From the NCBI GenBank assembly GCA_037447655.1, contig JBBHKE010000861.1, forward strand, positions 162,081 to 173,251: a stretch of DNA of 11,171 nt. Reading direction: 5' to 3'. Below, one piece after another: positions 1 through 7,249 of the stretch. Both the position numbers and the translations under genes were made by a program. Every line of letters begins with the position of its first letter. The stretch's first letter is position 1. The notes under the pieces are model-generated. The model was not told the DNA's origin. It saw only the letters and a program-made list of their open reading frames with translations, and made no database searches. The DNA is from Zygnema cylindricum (lineage: Eukaryota > Streptophyta > Zygnematophyceae > Zygnematales > Zygnemataceae).

Positions 1-447
1 AAACCTAGATGGTTAAAGAGCTCAAAGTAATCAAAATTTTGTGACTCAAATATAATTTTGACTGACTTTATAAGCTTAAAGGGATCTACTAATTTCCCTT
101 CATCCATAACTACTAGATGCTTAACTAGAGTGATACCTTCCCTTCTAAGATCATAAACTCTTTACCATTTTACATCCTAATCATATCCTAACAAGTATCC
201 TGGTTTTCCTTTAGGATCTAGCTTCCAATTTGACGGATCTGTATCTAGACTGAAAACTTGAAATCCGAAAACCTTTAAGTGAGATATATCTAGTTTTTGG
301 CCAAGCCATCTCTCATAGGGTCTTTGTCCTTTGAATGCCGAAGTAAGAACTATATTCTTGAGATAGTTGGCGAAATTTATTGCCTCAACCCATAATATTT
401 TTTCTACATTCTTATCTGACAACATGCTTCTTGCAATTTTGAGACCT
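1..447 (-). pseudogene. Ty1/Copia integrase C-terminal fragment (decayed)
   Basis: Read on the minus strand from about 447 downwards, this frame looks like the end of the Copia integrase core and the region just after it. The segment ARSML (about 427-440) is followed by a W-x-EA-x-x-x-A-x-YL-x-N stretch, a PYERW segment, the HLKVFG motif and a GYLLGYD segment. These match the order seen in plant Copia integrases, where the enzyme inserts element cDNA into the chromosome. The frame is open from 425 to 180, then has TAG at 177-179 and TAA at 162-164. It continues in the same frame to the window edge with VYDLRREGITL and a VVMDE stretch, also typical of this region. The catalytic D,D,E residues lie upstream in the protein and are absent, because the fragment stops near 447. 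It is a dead remnant of an element that continues off the left edge. Confidence 0.82.
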
Positions 448-471
448 CCATAGGTCCTCAGAATGGGCAGC
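428..471 (+). repeat. Short segment shared with 7709-7749
   Basis: About 40 bases here match 7709-7749 closely, around a common core TGAGACCTCCAT. Both copies can fold as a small hairpin, with TGAG and CTCA arms around ACC and GGT. At 7709 the segment lies in the body of a SINE, so this may be a SINE 3' fragment abutting the Copia remnant. The alternative is that both are diverged Copia integrase sequence, since the minus strand reads LKIARSML across part of it. I cannot decide between these. Confidence 0.4.
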
Positions 472-589
472 TGTCATGCCGAATGTCGTCAGACATTTTA
501 GTTGTTTATATGTAGGCGTTAAGACAGGCAACCGCTACACTAATTTGTATTTGGGTGTTATTTAAGTTTCGCAGGACAATACGACGTGT

Positions 590-1010
590 ACCGTACGACC
601 TACATTCTCCGTAATTTTCGGGATGATGATTCGGACCGTACCCGCGGTCCTACCGTACTATGTATATTTTCCGCGATTTTTGCCGACGGTGGATTTGATT
701 ATTTTGCGTCGACCGTACGACTTACGCCGACCGGTATTCCCGCGGCCACGACTTACCGTACCATAGATAGCTTACGCGATTTCCGCCGACGGTGGATTCG
801 ATTATTTTACGTCAACCGTAGGACTTACATTACCCGGAATTCCCGCGACTACAAATTGGACCGTACCTTCGGTCCTAACATACCTACTTTCATTTCCTGA
901 AATCCCGGCCGACGACAATTTTTAATCGTTTTGCGTAAAGTAGCATCGCGACCGTCGACGGTGATTATGTAATTTTCGTAATTTCGCATCTAGACCGTCG
1001 ACGCAAATGA
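590..1010. repeat. CpG-dense diverged tandem repeat block
   Basis: Several repeat relations overlap here. Positions 590-657 align without gaps to 815-882 (50 of 68 identical, offset 225). Positions 672-725 align without gaps to 775-828 (48 of 54 identical, offset 103). The marker ACCGTACGAC or ACCGTCGACG recurs at 590, 712, 815, 951 and 994. CpG is far denser here than in the flanks, with many GCCGACGG, GTCGAC and CCCGCG words. A plus-strand frame is open from a GTG at 586 to 900, but its protein is only the repeat in translation and matches nothing I know, so I do not call it a gene. A satellite-like block or a repeat-bearing LTR or UTR are the main alternatives. Confidence 0.75.
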
Positions 1011-1812
1011 CAAACAAATCCGCTGTCAGTTCTGACGAAGCTACGCTATTGGACTATTTTAAGTCGTGAACCATTTGGAGGTTCATGCGTTCACATGTAG
1101 ATAGGAAGGGTTTTAATCCGTAGGTTATAGATTCTGTAACGTAGGGCATAGGATTTCGGCCTCCTATTGGCCGAATCCAAACTAGACGCAAATACTTACA
1201 TAGCACGCTGTACTCTGATTTGCCTATTTTCACTAGGCGTAGTTTTGGTTACTTAGTTCATTTCAGATCATTGCTTGCACACAATTTTCAAGTGCAGGAA
1301 TTATTCATTTAATTTATTTTCAGTATAGAGGATTTTCTGCAGCCATCTTTTTATTTGTAAAATTGTCCGGACAGCTTAAAGGTGATTTTCACCCTTCGCG
1401 TGAAACGTCTAGTTTTCCATTAAATTATCAATATCTTATCAAGCCTTATATATTAATCTATACGGCTTCGGCCAAGACCTACACGGTTTCCCTTCAGTTT
1501 TCTCGTCCTTTTGAGTGGATTTTGACCGCGATCTCACAACACAAACTTCTTTCCCCAGCTGTGGCTAAATTTTAATTAATGTGGAAGTTGCATGTTGGAA
1601 TTATTGATTTGTTGTTTTATTTCTTGAGATTGTGTATTTATTTCCATTTCGCTTTTGCGCATCTTTTGAGTTTGGTTATCTCAAACCTCATCAGTGTCGA
1701 GCATATTGTCATTTTCAGTTTTTATTTATCTTTCTCGGTTGTTTATGTTTTGATTCCTTTTATTTAATTATAAATTCAGATTATTCTCGATAAAGATAAC
1801 CTCTGCAAGGAA
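1011..1812. other. No gene recognised; contains a strong hairpin
   Basis: Short open frames at 1363-1575 and 1579-1767 have no recognisable domain, and the second is a Phe/Leu/Ile-rich translation of T-rich DNA. A clear inverted repeat lies at 1151-1161 and 1169-1178: GGATT-TCGGCC against GGCCGA-ATCC, with one bulged base and a 7-base loop. No tRNA box, LTR terminus or transposase motif could be fixed here. Confidence 0.5.
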
Positions 1813-1820
1813 TATAAATA
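1813..1820 (+). promoter_or_regulatory. Candidate TATA box (TATAAATA)
   Basis: A good TATA consensus sits just upstream of a GC-richer patch (GACCCTGGGGCC). It could be a Pol II start for the plus-strand element whose gag-like frame begins near 3092, which would give a leader of more than 1 kb. A primer-binding site to prove an LTR here was not found. Confidence 0.3.
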
Positions 1821-1859
1821 GACCCTGGGGCCTAGTGGTCATCCATCGGCTAAGTATTC

Positions 1860-2055
1860 ATGCACTTAAAAATTGTCTTATTTTCTTTGTTTTTATTTCA
1901 ATTTCCGTTTTCTTTTTATTTAAAGAAAAAAAAAAAAACAAAAATATTTAAAAAAAATATCAAAAATATATATTTATAGATACATTTCTACAAATATCTA
2001 TAACTAGCTTTACATTTATAATTACCATTTGCTTGTTAGTTGATGTTTTATCTTA
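1860..2055. repeat. Low-complexity A/T-rich tract
   Basis: T-rich sequence changes to an A-run at 1925-1938 and then to ATATTTAAAA-type words. It carries no coding or tRNA signal. A short inverted repeat, TTGGCC and GGCCAA, follows at 2056-2061 and 2069-2074. Confidence 0.6.
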
Positions 2056-2220
2056 TTGGCCAACTTTCGGCCAACAATATACTACAGTAACTTAAGTATT
2101 TGGTTTTTGGTTTTCCCAATTTTCTTTGTTATATATCTTGAGCATCGTTTGCTCACCTTGAGACATACTTCCCTAAGAAGTGGAGTTAGTGGAGCGGATC
2201 CGTTCTTGGGAGCTCTGCAA

Positions 2221-2383
2221 AACTTCGGTTGTAGCGAACAACCGCAGTTCAACCTTGGCAATCACCAGATTGCTAAGAGTGTTATGTAAGTATCACGATG
2301 CCTTGCGGGTACAGGCGCGTATTAAGGTAGTCGGTTGATCGTATAGAGGGATCGTGTTTGGAGTGGATTAGTGTTAATCCACT
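2221..2383 (+). other. Cluster of strong hairpins in the leader of the plus-strand gag-like frame
   Basis: Three well-paired stems lie close together. The first is 2221-2232 with 2238-2249, eleven pairs with one 1x1 mismatch and loop AGCGA. The second is 2254-2263 with 2268-2277, ten pairs including one G-U, loop ACCA. The third is 2362-2370 with 2375-2383, nine perfect Watson-Crick pairs, loop GTGT. Weaker pairings (GCCT with AGGC near 2300-2316) lie between. The block precedes the gag-like frame by about 700 bases and could be a structured RNA leader, but no known family is recognised. Confidence 0.5.
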
Positions 2384-3091
2384 TGTATTGAGCATTGCAT
2401 TTGTCCAGCTTTCCTTGTTTGCTATCTTGCCCTGAGTGGCCTTGGCTGAGTTTGCTTTGCCGGGAGTGGGATTTCTTCTATAGATCTTGCCGTTGGAGGC
2501 ATTGGTTAGCACTTTTGTGAATTGTGTCGCTTTAGATCTACACTTGGGAGTGCTTGGATAGTAAGTTATTTGCCTTTATACATCTGACCCTTCGGCCTTG
2601 TCCCCTTGTTTGCAGGGTAGAAGGTTTTGGTAATACGGCTTCCTGATAGATCTGGCCATCGAGGCCCTGTTAGAGTTTGATTGGCTGATTGGAGAAAAGA
2701 ATGGTGTGGCCTGGCATTTGAAGCATATCGGATAGATCGGTTTTGTTATCTGGTCATCATTTGGTGTTATCATTTTTATGCCCACCGATTGGGATAATCT
2801 TCATTATCCTGTCGGAACCACTCGATCGTCAGCCTTGTTTAGGCCCACGGAATCGAGACCATCATATTTATCTAGTCTTTTGGACCATCCTTCCCTTAAT
2901 ATCCCGGGTCAAATTTCCCATTCGGTTCGGTCCACTCTCACCTCAGTATCTTCCTTATCATCAGTCTCTTCCACATTTTTCGAATAGGAATCTGACCACG
3001 TTTCCCTTGACGGGTCGGATTCCGATTCATTATCTTTTTGGTTTCCGCAAATTACCAATCCAATTTTATCCCCAATAATTCCATTATTGGA
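2384..3091. other. No gene recognised; presumed leader of the plus-strand element
   Basis: The frame used by the downstream gag-like sequence is open here from 2778 to a TAG at 2985-2987 and again up to 3141, giving a Ser-rich, low-complexity translation. The opposite strand is also open at 2909-3103 as an acidic peptide, so strand choice is uncertain. The word TAGATCT(T)G recurs near 2481 and 2647 with similar flanks, hinting at an old internal duplication. No PBS was found. Confidence 0.4.
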
Positions 3092-3794
3092 AATGGCTTC
3101 CACATCCGAGGGAGGGGGGCACCTTCATTTCTGTTTTTGAGGAATGAAGGACACCATCACTTTATCGTATTTTCGAATGCTATTCGATACCGAAATGCGT
3201 GATGTTGTATTTCGGTACCAAGATCGGTTCGACCTACGGGTCGCTTTCTCTCTTTTAGGTCGTTACCTTCGCGGTTCAACCCTTACTCTTTATTCCCGCA
3301 AGTATAATTCCTTACTTGCGATGACGATGTTTTCTCCTGCTTTCGCTGGGAGTCCTGCTATTAAAGGACAACCAGAAATTCCATACCAACCGGCTATCCC
3401 GGAAGTCCTCAATCTCAACGGCGATGTTATTACAGCAGCAGTTGCGGAAATACCGCAACAGTTTGCTATAGCCGCACGTGCTGGAATCCTAGCACGGCCA
3501 GCAATGACGATCCCTATACTGGATCCGCTCTCAGTCATGTGTGAAATGTTGCAAGCGGAATACCGTATGCAAAACCCTAACCAAGTTCGGGAGTTAATGA
3601 ACTTCGAACGGAAGTCAGGAGAGACCGCCCCTGCCATGCGTGCTCGTATGGAAGCTCTTCGTGAAGCATTGCCGGACTTAATGTCGGATGCTGAAGCTGT
3701 CCAAAAATTTGTAGGACAGTTTGCGAGTCAGTCTAAGAAATTTATTCAGAGTCACTTGACTCAAACGTACGGCTTGAAGTGTCCCTTTCTTTAG
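3092..3794 (+). pseudogene. Gag-like protein of an unrecognised retroelement (broken)
   Basis: The frame can start at ATG 3092 (MASTSEGGG). It meets a TGA at 3141-3143 and is then open from ATG 3144 to 3794. Around residues 148-195 of the 3144 frame it has the look of a retrotransposon capsid C-terminal region: NPNQVRELMNFERKSGET, then MRARMEALREALP and DAEAVQKFVGQ. This is the family pattern of a short helix, a G-E-T/S turn, and a helical segment ending in a hydrophobic F-x-x-x-F/L. Before it lies an unusual Pro/Ala-rich insert (about residues 69-125). The last 10-20 residues probably come from the neighbouring minus-strand element, since the frame runs into its protease tail. Gag would build the virus-like particle. 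No zinc knuckle or pol follows, and the element family is unknown to me. Confidence 0.5.
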
Positions 3795-4560
3795 AGTCGA
3801 AGTCAGGGTCCTTTTTCTTCCATTCTTCCGGGATCTCCTCCTTCGTCTCCTCCATTGGCTGGACGACCGCCATACCAATCTTTTCCCCTTTCTTGAGTGC
3901 CCTCTTAAGCTGTAAGGCCGAAAGTAGGCGTCTCTCTTCCGCTCCCTTACCAGCCGCTCCCGCTTTTACCTCAAACTCCTCTTCACCTTTCTTCACTCTC
4001 ATATCACCACTTCGCCAATCGATCGTCGAATTCCATTTTTGCAGCCACGGTTTCCCCAGGATTACTTCTTGGTTCCCAAGAGGTAATACATGAAGCGTTT
4101 CATACCATCGAAATTTCCCAATTCCGACGCGTAACCTCGGAGTACGATGGGTAATCGATAAGGAACTTTTGTCGGCCAATTGTACCGACTGATGATCCTT
4201 TAGTACTATGAGACGAAGTTTCAACTTTTTCACCGTCCCCTCGTTGATGAAGTTCCCTGATGCTCCGGAGTCCACCATGAAGTTAGTTGCGTTCACTCCG
4301 ATTTGACCCCGAAATATCAAAGGGTCTCCTCCTTCTCCGGCTAACCTCATAACGTTAAGTTTTCCCTTTTTGGGACCTTTCCGCTTTGGACATTCTCGAG
4401 CCATATGATCGGGGGAACCGCATTGGAAGCATAGGCCATTTTGCCTCCTCCGCTGAAACTCCTCAGGGGATAAGTCATTGGTCTTGGTCTTGGTAGGTTT
4501 CTTCTTTCTCCGCAAGACGTTGACAACTTCCTTATCCTCGTCAATTGCTCCGAGCTCCAT
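3742..4560 (-). pseudogene. Ty3/Gypsy nucleocapsid zinc knuckle and aspartic protease (truncated polyprotein)
   Basis: This part lies in the same frame as gag upstream and is separated from it only by the TGA at 4582-4584. Residues 44-57 counted from 4560 form a CX2CX4HX4C knuckle, C-F-Q-C-GSPD-H-MARE-C, which binds element RNA. A basic stretch flanks it. Residues 94-105 hold FMVDSGASGNFI, the D-S-G active site of a retropepsin-like protease that matures the Gag-Pol polyprotein. ILGKPWL at 167-173 and IDW at 180-182 are the usual downstream signature of plant Ty3/Gypsy proteases. The end is rich in Glu, Lys and Asp and stops at TAA 3742-3744, where the sequence has probably passed into foreign DNA. 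The frame is intact over 272 codons, but the product would have no polymerase. Confidence 0.88.
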
Positions 4561-4581
4561 GGGGGTTGGACCATCGTCTCG

Positions 4582-5295
4582 TCAGCTTCCTCCGCCGTTG
4601 CTCGACCCATAATGATAAGGTCTTTGGAGGTTGAAGTCGACCGAATCGGTCCGCTCCGCAAATTGGATGATTACCGAGAGGCTAGGAGTCGTGCTATCCC
4701 GAGCAAGCCATTGTTCCACATCCCTACGAATAAAGGATTTAAGCCCCTTCACGTAGCGATCCACGGCTTCATCCTCCGTGATCATGGGTATTTGAACTTT
4801 GCACTCCAAGAACCGTTTCGTAAACTCCAACACTGAGGTTCGTTGCTTCAGCACTGCGATCTTATCTCTTGCCGCCTTCACCGTATTGACGGGTTGCCAA
4901 GCCTCACAGAGGAGTTGAATGAAGAGAGCCCTAACGGTCGGTACCTCATCATTCTCCACCATTGTCCTCCACCATGCCCCCGCTGCCCCTTTAAGAAGAC
5001 CACCCGCATAGTGAATCTTCTCACAATCCGATAGGCTAGGAAAATTCTCGAGATAGTTCGCAACAGAGAATAGCCATGTGTCAAGGTTCTTGTGTCTTGC
5101 AGGGTCAAACTCGTCGGGAAGTCTCAATTTCGGTCTCCTGAAGTCTCTCTCTATGCCTCCATGAGGACGCTCCCCAAGACGAGAATCCAAGGCCGAGACG
5201 GTGTTAGTCAGTTGCGCGTTCTATAATCTAACGCTTTCCAAATCCCTGAGAACTTGAGCTAACATTTCTGTAGTAGATACGTCGTGTTCGTCCAT
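4582..5295 (-). pseudogene. Ty3/Gypsy gag capsid region (two nonsense codons)
   Basis: The best start is ATG at 5295-5293 (MDEHDVSTTEM), 21 bases after the PBS. A TAG at codon 25 (5223-5221) and a TGA at codon 238 (4584-4582) interrupt an otherwise continuous frame that runs on into the zinc knuckle and protease. Codons 36-237 are open. The protein shows the retrotransposon gag domain: KLRLPDEFDP, then NLDTWLFSVANYLE, GAAGAWW, and a later FLECKVQIP with a YVKGL segment. Gag assembles the particle that packages element RNA. The N terminus (LAQVLRDLESVRL and after) looks like a short coiled coil, as is common in this family. There is no frameshift between gag and protease, so a single polyprotein was the likely ancestral product. 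Confidence 0.88.
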
Positions 5296-5315
5296 GCTGT
5301 CGAGTCACGGGAAAT

Positions 5316-5328
5316 GGCTCCGATACCA
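5316..5328 (-). other. Primer-binding site, initiator tRNA-Met
   Basis: The minus strand reads TGGTATCGGAGCC, one base different from the common plant PBS TGGTATCAGAGCC, which pairs with the 3' end of initiator tRNA-Met to prime minus-strand cDNA. One base separates it from the LTR end (...TTTTACA). Confidence 0.88.
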
Positions 5329-5440
5329 GTGTAAAAGGGACAATAGCGCACCACAGCACGCCACAATGCACAGCGGAAAACACCAAGGATCTTCCCGTAG
5401 CAACAGTAGGAGTACACAACACTGACAAACAAAGTTACGC

Positions 5441-5446
5441 TTTATT
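5441..5446 (-). terminator. Polyadenylation signal AATAAA in the LTR
   Basis: AATAAA on the minus strand lies about 80 bases after the TATA-like site and about 110 bases before the LTR end. This is where an R/U5 poly(A) signal is expected. Confidence 0.5.
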
Positions 5447-5523
5447 ACTTGGAAAAGAGTACAAGGTTGCGCTCGCCGCGTAGGTCTACTCAAAGAGTGT
5501 CCTATCCACTAAGCCTACTTGAC

Positions 5524-5531
5524 TATTTAAA
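5524..5531 (-). promoter_or_regulatory. Candidate LTR TATA box (TTTAAATA)
   Basis: On the minus strand TTTAAATA lies between the repeat-rich U3 and the AATAAA, the expected place for the Pol II promoter of the element RNA. The match to the TATA consensus is moderate. Confidence 0.45.
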
Positions 5532-5644
5532 CTAGCTAGCTGTTAGTCAACCTAGTACTGTACAACTGTACACGTGGACCTTCACGGTCAACCGAAACAA
5601 ATCCCCAAAATATCTTCTAGAACAATACCGTTATATCTACATTC

Positions 5645-5805
5645 TCGGCGTTGCTATACTGCTAAGTTGCGTTGCTCTGCTGCGTTGCTATAGTGCTACG
5701 CCACTAAGTAGCTTTGCTGCTAAGCTGCTATACTGCTATGTTGCGCTGGTCTGGAATCACAGCTGCGCTGCATTGACATCGCAACTATAGCAGCTTAGTT
5801 GCTAA
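5645..5805. repeat. GCT-rich degenerate repeats and inverted repeat in LTR U3
   Basis: The words TGCTA, TGCTG and TTGCG recur through the tract. TGCTATACTGCTAAGTTGCG at 5652-5671 returns at 5726-5745 with one change (offset 74). CTAAGCTGCTATA at 5720-5732 has an exact inverted copy at 5786-5798. In the minus-strand element this is upstream of the TATA-like site, where LTR enhancers often contain repeats. Confidence 0.7.
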
Positions 5806-5888
5806 CTACTAAGTACCCAACTGTGTAACCTTGTTACAAGACGTTTGTGTTACAATTCAATGTAATACGTGTTGTTTTTGAAGATTTG

Positions 5889-5942
5889 GTTTCGTGCGTA
5901 CGCGACGTTTCATGCGTACGCGACATTTCGTGCGTACTTGAC
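5889..5942. repeat. Three tandem copies of an 18-bp CpG-rich unit
   Basis: Copies lie at 5889-5906, 5907-5924 and 5925-5942, with consensus GTTTCGTGCGTACGCGAC. Copy 2 differs from copy 1 at one base; copy 3 differs at three. A degenerate fourth copy may follow (AATGCGTAAGTAC near 5952). The block lies just outside the proposed LTR end. Confidence 0.85.
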
Positions 5943-7020
5943 GCGTTTTTTAATGCGTAAGTACTCATAAAATTTAGTGTGGAGGTTCGAATGGATTACG
6001 GAATTTAATTGAAGTGACGCGAACAAACATTTGTAAAAGTACAGTTTGCGTAAGGAGAAATGGACGGCAGATCGCAACGCGATCCGACGTTTAATATTCG
6101 AAGTGTGTGAAAATGTAGGCATGGCGTATGAAACAAAATGTGACAAGCGCATTTATTACAAAGGACGCGTTTGAGATACGGAAATGATTTTGGCTGTACA
6201 ATAAATTATTTCGGCAAGTGGACTTGAATTCGCTTCGCGACATTCGTGAGATATTTGACGACACGCGCATATTTCAATTAGATTTTTATGACCACGCGGC
6301 GCAACATCAAGGGTGCCGATTAAGAGCGACGAACAGCGGATATAGGCCGCCGAGATTTTTTCAAGTAGTGGTGACCCGAAATCGCGTCAATCACACGATG
6401 TTTATTTTGGACGTCCCAGATTGTTTTACGAAATTCGAGGAGTTTCGTTGATTGACTCAGATGACTCAGCATACGATTTTGTGAGATTGTGTGTACTTGA
6501 AAATATTTGGAACAACATTTCTTTGTCTTATTTGCATTAATAAATTAGTGTTGATTATGACGTTTATATTTACGTGGTCAATTAGGGTTTCGACAGTTTA
6601 ATTTGTGTGTGTAAAATATCATACTTGTAGACAAGTGTACGCTTACGATTGCTTGACTCTCAGGTGGACGCTTACGATTAGTTACTCTTACTAGAATGTT
6701 ATTATGCGTAAATAGGATTTAGTGACAGTTACGTAATTTACATTGGTTATTTTGATACTTAGTGATTCGTTGACAGCTCACAATTGTATATATAGGAATG
6801 AGCTTTGTTAGGAATTAATCATCAATGCTTGTTAAGTGAAGTAGGGACCAAAGATGTAATATTTTAGGGTTGTCGATTAGGTTATGCACTATGAGTGATA
6901 TATTGATTATACTTGAATTATTCATGTATTATTTGGTTATACTTTTGTTTAACTGTGATGCGTTATTTTATTATTATTTATATATGTTATTTATATACTT
7001 GTTTGCTATGCATTATTTAT
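5943..7020. other. Anonymous region; possible decayed coding remnant at 5980-6451
   Basis: 5980-6451 has more CpG than its surroundings. Two open plus-strand stretches lie in different frames: about 6040-6177, and 6188-6451 (first start-like codon GTG 6218; peptide ends FILDVPDCFTKFEEFR). I recognise no domain in either. A perfect hairpin, GATCGC/GCGATC, lies at 6070-6084. After 6451 the DNA is A/T-rich without a credible gene. A 29-base unit containing ACGCTTACGATT is repeated twice at 6635-6691. Telomere-like words occur at 6582-6590 (TTAGGGTTT) and 6863-6871 (TTTAGGGTT). Confidence 0.35.
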
Positions 7021-7075
7021 GCATTTGTCCTAGGGTTTCTTATGATTTTCATGTAACCCTAGATGTTATTCATGT
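7021..7075. repeat. Hairpin repeat, copy 1 (stem 7030-7037 / 7055-7062)
   Basis: CTAGGGTT and AACCCTAG form an 8-bp perfect stem around a 17-base loop that contains GATTTTCAT. The surrounding segment, from GCATT to a TGTTATT word, is repeated at about 7388-7440. The stem of the second copy differs at two positions and both changes keep pairing. Confidence 0.7.
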
Positions 7076-7177
7076 TGGATTGGCACGTGAAGCCGGTCCA
7101 ATACGGGGTAGAATATGGAAATATCCATACTCGAGCCGCCCGTAATAAATGGGTACGGACCCGCCAGTCTCAACATC

Positions 7178-7249
7178 GAGCTGGTGGCAGAGTGGTAGTG
7201 CGTTCGCAGCTGAAGTGAAAGGTCCCAAGTTCGAACCTTGGCCGGCTCA
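7178..7249 (+). tRNA. tRNA-like cloverleaf (tRNA pseudogene or SINE head), nominal anticodon CTG
   Basis: The 72 bases fold completely. The acceptor stem is 7178-7184 with 7242-7248 (seven pairs, one G-U). The D arm is GCA/TGC at 7187-7189 and 7199-7201. The anticodon stem is 7203-7207 with 7215-7219 (five pairs, one G-U), with loop AGCTGAA. The variable loop is AGGTC. The T stem is CCAAG/CTTGG, with loop TTCGAAC. The A box is TGGCAGAGTGG and the B box is AGTTCGAACCT. T8, A14, G18, G19, A21, T54, T55, C56 and A58 are kept. The base before the anticodon is G instead of the near-universal T33, so a working tRNA-Gln is unlikely. A TTTT at 7251-7254 could end Pol III transcription. A tRNA-derived SINE head or a tRNA pseudogene is the likelier reading. 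Confidence 0.5.

Larger units (their letters stand above)
3742..5838 (-). mobile_element. 5' half of a Ty3/Gypsy LTR retrotransposon
   Basis: Reading on the minus strand, the order is 5' LTR (5838-5330), PBS for initiator tRNA-Met (5328-5316), gag (from 5295), a CCHC zinc knuckle (4431-4390) and an aspartic protease (DSGA at 4272-4261). Reverse transcriptase, RNase H, integrase and the 3' LTR are absent, because the sequence changes to an opposing gag-like frame near 3742-3790. An initiator-Met PBS and an ILGKPWL...IDW protease tail fit plant Ty3/Gypsy elements, perhaps chromoviruses, but without RT or a chromodomain the lineage is not settled. Only two nonsense codons interrupt 517 codons, so the decay is modest. 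Confidence 0.85.
5330..5838 (-). repeat. 5' LTR of the Ty3/Gypsy element
   Basis: The inner edge is fixed by the PBS: the plus strand begins TGTAAAAGGG at 5330. The outer edge is proposed at 5838, because CCTTGTTACA (5829-5838) is the imperfect inverse of that start (8 of 10 bases). This gives a 509-bp LTR with TG...CA ends. Inside, on the minus strand, are a repeat-rich U3, a TATA-like TTTAAATA (5531-5524) and an AATAAA (5446-5441). There is no second LTR in the window to confirm the outer end, and TTACA at 5853 is an alternative. Confidence 0.65.

Noticed and set aside
586-900. 104-codon plus-strand frame as a gene
   Set aside because: It only translates the CpG-rich tandem repeat, starts at GTG, and shows no recognisable domain.
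1821-1850. A-box-like CTAGTGGTCATCC suggesting another tRNA-derived element
   Set aside because: No B box at the right distance downstream.
472-2076. Possible long LTR with TGT...ACA ends sharing GCCGAA words
   Set aside because: No primer-binding site follows the proposed end, and the terminal match is short.
2185-2258. Possible tRNA-like unit with GTTAGTGGAGCGG and AGTTCAACC
   Set aside because: The spacing is too long, the B box lacks key bases, and the region is better explained by local hairpins.
2909-3103. Acidic minus-strand frame as a protein tail
   Set aside because: It mirrors a Ser-rich plus-strand frame, since TCN codons read as acidic or basic codons on the other strand, and no flanking homology supports it.
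3290-3637. 115-codon minus-strand frame
   Set aside because: Shadow of the plus-strand gag-like frame, with no domain of its own.
5839-5843. AGACG as the target-site duplication of the Gypsy element
   Set aside because: The 3' end of the element is missing, so there is no partner to compare.
590-5942. CRISPR-like arrays in the repeat blocks
   Set aside because: Repeats are directly adjacent or diverged, with no unique spacers of regular size, and the context is eukaryotic retroelements.
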